DNA of 10,041 nt. It comes from Thermoflexales bacterium (lineage in GTDB: Bacteria; Chloroflexota; Anaerolineae; B4-G1). The notes beneath the pieces were generated by a model. The model was not told the DNA's origin. It was given only the letters and a program-made list of their open reading frames with translations, and made no database searches. Where the stretch lies: the NCBI GenBank assembly GCA_007118795.1, contig SKQX01000054.1, positions 1 through 10,041 of the forward strand, read 5' to 3'. Positions 6,683 to 10,041 of the stretch are shown here, in pieces (position 1 is the stretch's first letter; each line of letters begins with the position of its first letter). The translations under genes and the position numbers were made by a program.

Positions 6683-7278
6683 TGCCGGTGGCGAGCGTGA
6701 GGGAGGACCCCTTGTCTCTGTCCGACGCAGAACGGCGGTATCTGTTCACCGTAGCGCGAGAGTCCATTGCCCGCGCCGCTCAGGGCCACGAGCCGCCGCC
6801 CATCGACTTGGATGCTGTGCCGGAACGCCTCCTACGGGATGGCGCGAGCTTCGTCACGCTCAACAAGAATGGCCGGCTTCGCGGTTGCATCGGATCCCTC
6901 GAAGCCTGCCGTCCGCTGGTACTGGACGTACAGGAGAACGCCGTGGGGGCAGCCCTCCGCGACCCCCGCTTTCCATCCGTTCGCCCCGAGGAGGTCGACG
7001 AGTTGACTATAGAGATCTCGGTGCTTAGTCTCCCGCAGCCCCTGGACTACGACGGCGCCGATGAACTCTTCGACGAACTACGACCCGGTGTCGACGGGGT
7101 GGTCATTGAGTGTGGGTGGCACCGAGCGACCTTCCTGCCGCAAGTGTGGGACAAGCTTCCCCATAAGGAGCAGTTCCTCGAGCACTTGTGCCTCAAGGCT
7201 GGCTTGGCGCCTGATGCATATCGCGGGGGAGACCTCGACGTCTGGACCTACCAGGTGGAGAAGCTAAAGGAAGAATAG
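6682..7278 (+). CDS. amrA: AmmeMemoRadiSam system protein A (AMMECR1 family)
   Basis: This is a 198-residue AMMECR1-domain protein. The family is widespread in archaea, bacteria and eukaryotes; the human gene is linked to an X-linked syndrome, and the biochemical role is unknown. The diagnostic LRGCIG motif is at residues 66-71. It is followed by the usual VQENAVGAALRDPRFPSV and EVDELTIEISVLS segments, and by TFLPQVWDKLP and EQFLEHLCLKAGL, giving a complete domain of normal length. The gene starts inside the stop codon of the Memo gene (TAATG), so translation is probably by reinitiation. An alternative is TTG at 6712 (codon 11), which has a good GGGAGGA site 4 nt upstream and would remove only a poorly conserved N-terminal tail. 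The pairing of A and B in one operon is the recurrent AmmeMemoRadiSam arrangement and suggests that the two act together. The neighbour downstream is convergent. Confidence 0.95.
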   Translation: MPVASVREDPLSLSDAERRYLFTVARESIARAAQGHEPPPIDLDAVPERLLRDGASFVTLNKNGRLRGCIGSLEACRPLVLDVQENAVGAALRDPRFPSVRPEEVDELTIEISVLSLPQPLDYDGADELFDELRPGVDGVVIECGWHRATFLPQVWDKLPHKEQFLEHLCLKAGLAPDAYRGGDLDVWTYQVEKLKEE

Positions 7279-7554
7279 CCCGTTCTGCGGCCCCTGGAGA
7301 GGTCAGATGGCTCGCCCTAGGGCCGGAGTTGGTTCATACCGCGGGGAGGAATCTCTGTCGTCGCCAGCCACGGGATTCCCACAGGCAAGGCCAGACTCCC
7401 TAGGTCTACAACTGCACATCGATCAACAGGCTCTGCTGGGTGGCCGAGGAGTGGTCACCTGGGAGTTGTCTCTGGCCAGCGGGCGACCTTCTTCGTCGTT
7501 CCTGCCGCTACGCTTCTTTCTCCGCTCCTCATAATGACAAATGCGGTTGTAGGA
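7279..7554. other. Convergent intergenic spacer, no gene seen
   Basis: These 276 nt lie between the ends of two convergent genes. A 10-nt palindrome GCCCTAGGGC (7314-7323) is present, and CGGCCC (7288-7293) can pair with GGGCCG (7320-7325), but no T-tract makes a clear terminator. A 75-codon frame at 7307-7534 has a GGAGAGG motif 4 nt upstream but a low-complexity product without family likeness, so it is not called. No tRNA was found. Confidence 0.6.
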
Positions 7555-9792
7555 CTAGGGCACCCTCCCCGCTTCAATCACGTGAAGGGCCAACAACGCA
7601 TACTCAATGCGCTCGGCCCCGTGTTCGTCCATAGCCTCAGCGCAGTGCTCCAGCACCCGGCGCGCGTGCTCGTCATAAGCGTCTTCGGGCAGGAGTCTGA
7701 TCAACGAGCTGAGCAAGGGCAATGCCTGCAAGAGATCATCGGCCTCCAGAGCGTCGCGACAGTCGATGCCCACGTTCGTCAGGTCCTCATCCTCTACACG
7801 GAAATCAGCCAATTCTTCTAGAAGCTCCGTCACGACTCCGGAAGCGGTGGAGCCCACAGCCGAATGCCTGTGGCGGAAGAGCCGAACGAAGTGGTGCTCG
7901 TCCCCCACCATCCGGGCGGCGGCGAGGGCTAACTCCCATCGCGAACGGTCGTCCACGCTCTGTTCGAGTAACTTGAGCAGGTGATCCGTAGCTTCCATAA
8001 CCCGGAATTTCCCCAGGACCGACGAGTACGCGATCTGCAACCCGTCGTCGGTCTCGGCTTCCAGCCGCCGCAGCAGCGGCTCCCCGATGCCCACGTCTTC
8101 CAGAGTTCCGAGCGACCGGGCGCTATGGGCCCTCACGGATCGGTAGTCCGAGTTCAGCGCACGACGCAGGGGCTCAATGGCCCGCCGGTCGCCCATCCTG
8201 CCCAGGCCCCAAGCCGCCATCACGCTGAAGGCCGGGTCGTGGCTCTCGAGGGTATCGATCAGGGCCTCCATCAGACGCTCATCGGGGTCCATGCGCGCGA
8301 TCGAGATGATGGCTTCGAACCGGACGTTGAATCTGGGATCGGACAGCGCCTCCAGAAGCTCATCCACCGCCAGCGGGCTCTTCGCCTGACCCATATCTTC
8401 TGTAGTGGACACCACGGCCTCTTCGTCCCGGGCCCGATGATAGCGGATCAAGGAACCCATCGCCTGCACGGGATTCCCGTGCAGGAACAACCCGGCGAAC
8501 TCCCTCACCCCAACCGCGCTCTCCGCTCGCACCCGTCCCAGAGGGACGGTACCTACCAGCCCCAGAACGAACGCCCCAGCGAACAAAGGGAAGTAAGGGC
8601 CGATGGACAGACCGAAGAACTCCCCGGAGATCCCGGCCGACAGATCCAACAACCGACCACTGGTCACATTGCTGAGACCCCCCACCAACCCCACCCAGCC
8701 GTAATACAGGGCCATGTAATCCGACCTCTTAGCACGAGGAACCAGGCCTGTATACAGCAACCGACTCGTTCCCACTGCCCAGGCCGTCGTGGCAAGACCG
8801 TCGATCACTGAAAAGCCCATGGCCACACGGAGGCTCCACTCGGAGCCCCGGGGCACCAGCAACCAGAGGACCGGAAGGGCCACACGCACGTACAGACCGC
8901 TCATCACGATCGGCTTGCTCCCGTATCGATCCGCAGTCCAACCCCAGAGGTAACTTGACACCAGTCCACCAAGCAGGGCGCCCGACTGCAACCACACGAC
9001 GTTTCCCGAGCTGAGCCCCACCTGATCCCGCATAAACAAGGGCAGGAACGAGGAAACCGGACCGGTGTTCAACACAACCAGACCCACGCCAATCAGATAG
9101 AGCAGGAAATCTCTGTCCCGGAGCGCCTCCCCCAGCGCACGGCCCTCCTCGTCGCCTTTCCGAACCGCCTCATCGGGCCCGCCCCCGGGTACAAGGGTAA
9201 AGAGCCCAACCGAGAGGAAACCGATACCGACTCCGATGCCCATCAGGATCACAAACCCTCGCAGATCACCTGACAGGTCGATAACGTACCTGGCCCCGGC
9301 CAGGGCCACAAAACCAGCAACTGTAGAGACAGCGCGATCCACGGCCCAGTACTTCCCTCGCACGCTGTCGGGAATGTACTCCTGCCTCCACGGGTGGAGG
9401 GCTGTGAAGGCCACGGCACGCGTGAGAGAGAAGACCGCCACGATCACGCCGACGTAGATGAGACCCACGCTCGCCCCGTAGTTGGATAGCACCCAGGGGG
9501 TGAGCAGCACGAAGGCCGTCACCGCCTTTCTGGCTCCGAAGAAAATGAGGAAGGCACGCTTGTATCCACCACGCGCGATTCTCCGTGCCACGAACAGCGC
9601 GATCATCCCCGCGAACGGCATCAATGCGAGGAGATCTCCGATGCCCGACTTACTCAGCCCGAGCTCGCTCAGGAAGAGCACGAAGACGGACCCAAGCAGA
9701 GTGAGCTGTGCGTACACGGAGTTGCACGCCCAAGCGGCCACGCTCCAGGGCAGGCCGCGCATCTTCTCGACAATCGTGGGTTCTTCGATCAT
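7555..9792 (-). CDS. MFS transporter with C-terminal HEAT-repeat domain
   Basis: This 745-residue membrane protein has two parts. Residues 15-420 form a major facilitator domain with about 12 hydrophobic helices (near 18-42, 50-70, 79-101, 108-131, 154-173, 178-201, 229-254, 263-287, 294-313, 320-340, 359-383 and 395-417). A charged central loop lies at 202-228. The MFS motif A is well kept in the second half (GWTADRYGSKP, 284-294) and degenerate in the first half (about 69-78). After a polar linker (420-475) come about five HEAT-like repeats of about 31 residues (472-501, 505-535, 538-566, 569-598 and 601-631), with patterns such as LLEALSDPRFNVRFEAIISIARM and AIEPLRRALNSDYRSVRAH. A further acidic helical region of unclear type runs to 745. 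With both MFS termini cytoplasmic, the HEAT solenoid would sit in the cytosol as a protein-binding or regulatory arm. The transported substrate cannot be told. An in-frame TAA two codons before the ATG at 9790-9792 fixes the earliest start; the ribosome binding site is weak. Confidence 0.93.
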   Translation of the reverse strand: MIEEPTIVEKMRGLPWSVAAWACNSVYAQLTLLGSVFVLFLSELGLSKSGIGDLLALMPFAGMIALFVARRIARGGYKRAFLIFFGARKAVTAFVLLTPWVLSNYGASVGLIYVGVIVAVFSLTRAVAFTALHPWRQEYIPDSVRGKYWAVDRAVSTVAGFVALAGARYVIDLSGDLRGFVILMGIGVGIGFLSVGLFTLVPGGGPDEAVRKGDEEGRALGEALRDRDFLLYLIGVGLVVLNTGPVSSFLPLFMRDQVGLSSGNVVWLQSGALLGGLVSSYLWGWTADRYGSKPIVMSGLYVRVALPVLWLLVPRGSEWSLRVAMGFSVIDGLATTAWAVGTSRLLYTGLVPRAKRSDYMALYYGWVGLVGGLSNVTSGRLLDLSAGISGEFFGLSIGPYFPLFAGAFVLGLVGTVPLGRVRAESAVGVREFAGLFLHGNPVQAMGSLIRYHRARDEEAVVSTTEDMGQAKSPLAVDELLEALSDPRFNVRFEAIISIARMDPDERLMEALIDTLESHDPAFSVMAAWGLGRMGDRRAIEPLRRALNSDYRSVRAHSARSLGTLEDVGIGEPLLRRLEAETDDGLQIAYSSVLGKFRVMEATDHLLKLLEQSVDDRSRWELALAAARMVGDEHHFVRLFRHRHSAVGSTASGVVTELLEELADFRVEDEDLTNVGIDCRDALEADDLLQALPLLSSLIRLLPEDAYDEHARRVLEHCAEAMDEHGAERIEYALLALHVIEAGRVP

Positions 9793-10041
9793 GGCTTATT
9801 GCGCCTTCAAGACGAGATCACCTGAATGCCGTCAGGAAGTGGGAAGCAATCGCCAAGTGCCAAGTGGAACCTCACCGTAGACGAGCGCAGCTCACGCGGC
9901 GGATGCGATTGACAACAGATATAATTCGCCTCAGAGAGCCCGCTCCGCGGAGTAAGTTCTCCGGACATCCCGCTCACTCCTTTCACACAGGGCCAAGCTT
10001 ACCATAGTTCGCGCAAGACGCATACTGCTCAGCCGTGCCGG
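9793..10041. other. Upstream region of the MFS-HEAT gene
   Basis: These 249 nt hold no convincing gene. On the plus strand there are TTGACA (9909-9914) and TATAAT (9920-9925), but they are only 5 nt apart and cannot serve as one promoter. The TATAAT could be the -10 of a plus-strand promoter for a gene past the window, although its -35 position is poor. A small minus-strand frame (9807-9968) is listed separately. No clear promoter for the MFS gene was seen. Confidence 0.5.
9807..9968 (-). CDS. Doubtful small ORF, 53 aa, ahead of the MFS-HEAT gene
   Basis: An ATG at 9966-9968 is preceded, 8 nt away, by AAAGGAG (9977-9983 on the minus strand), a better ribosome binding site than that of the MFS gene itself. 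It runs 53 codons to TGA at 9807-9809, ending 14 nt before the MFS start. The product begins MSGELTPRSGLSEANYICC and resembles nothing I know; it has no membrane segment. Third-position GC is about 60%, which is neutral evidence. It could be a leader peptide, a small gene in the MFS operon, or chance. Chance is the most likely. Confidence 0.2.
   Translation of the reverse strand: MSGELTPRSGLSEANYICCQSHPPRELRSSTVRFHLALGDCFPLPDGIQVISS

Noticed and set aside
7331..7339. GTTCATACC as a possible tRNA T-loop
   Set aside because: The T-loop consensus needs A at the position where T is found, and no acceptor or anticodon stem can be built around it.
7307..7534. 75-codon frame after the AMMECR1 gene
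   Set aside because: The GGAGAGG motif is only 4 nt from the ATG and the Ser/Arg/Pro-rich product has no recognisable pattern. It is more likely chance in a convergent spacer.
9909..9925. TTGACA and TATAAT as a strong promoter
   Set aside because: The two boxes match consensus, but only 5 nt separate them, against the required 16-18.

Overview
The window is GC-rich (roughly 60% by eye) and densely coding. It looks like ordinary chromosome of a bacterium, most likely a member of the Chloroflexota such as an Anaerolineae-type lineage. That placement is an inference from the style of the PriA C-terminus, the presence of SelB, the AmmeMemoRadiSam A/B pair, and a GC-rich palindromic intergenic repeat of a kind I associate with those genomes. 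No database search was possible, so the phylum is only a best guess. I see no phage, plasmid, IS, CRISPR or RNA genes.

Layout, left to right. (1) Bases 1-458, + strand: the C-terminal end of primosomal helicase PriA. (2) 604-1815, +: a 403-residue, almost entirely coiled-coil protein of unknown function, with its own sigma70-type promoter (500-528) and a good ribosome binding site. (3) 1826-3778, +: SelB, the selenocysteine-specific elongation factor, starting 10 nt after the coiled-coil gene and probably in the same transcript. (4) 3813-5159, - strand: RarA (MgsA), an AAA+ replication-fork maintenance ATPase, convergent with selB. (5) 5160-5881: a 722-nt divergent intergenic region. It holds two near-identical 234-nt direct repeats at a 257-nt period, each folding into several hairpins, flanked by outward-facing promoters for rarA and for the next operon. 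(6) 5882-7278, +: a two-gene operon of AmmeMemoRadiSam system B (Memo family) and A (AMMECR1 family), overlapping by one base. (7) 7279-7554: a convergent spacer with nothing convincing. (8) 7555-9792, -: a 745-residue protein joining a 12-helix major facilitator (MFS) domain to a cytoplasmic HEAT-repeat tail. (9) 9793-10041: the upstream region of that gene, with one doubtful small ORF.

Working together: PriA and RarA both serve stalled or collapsed replication forks but are on opposite strands, so no co-regulation is implied. SelB implies that the organism decodes UGA as selenocysteine, although no selenoprotein, selA, selD or tRNA-Sec gene is in the window. The A/B pair lacks its usual radical SAM partner here. 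Nothing proves a new biological system. The most noteworthy items are the structured tandem repeat between divergent promoters, the MFS-HEAT fusion, and the uncharacterised coiled-coil gene joined to selB.
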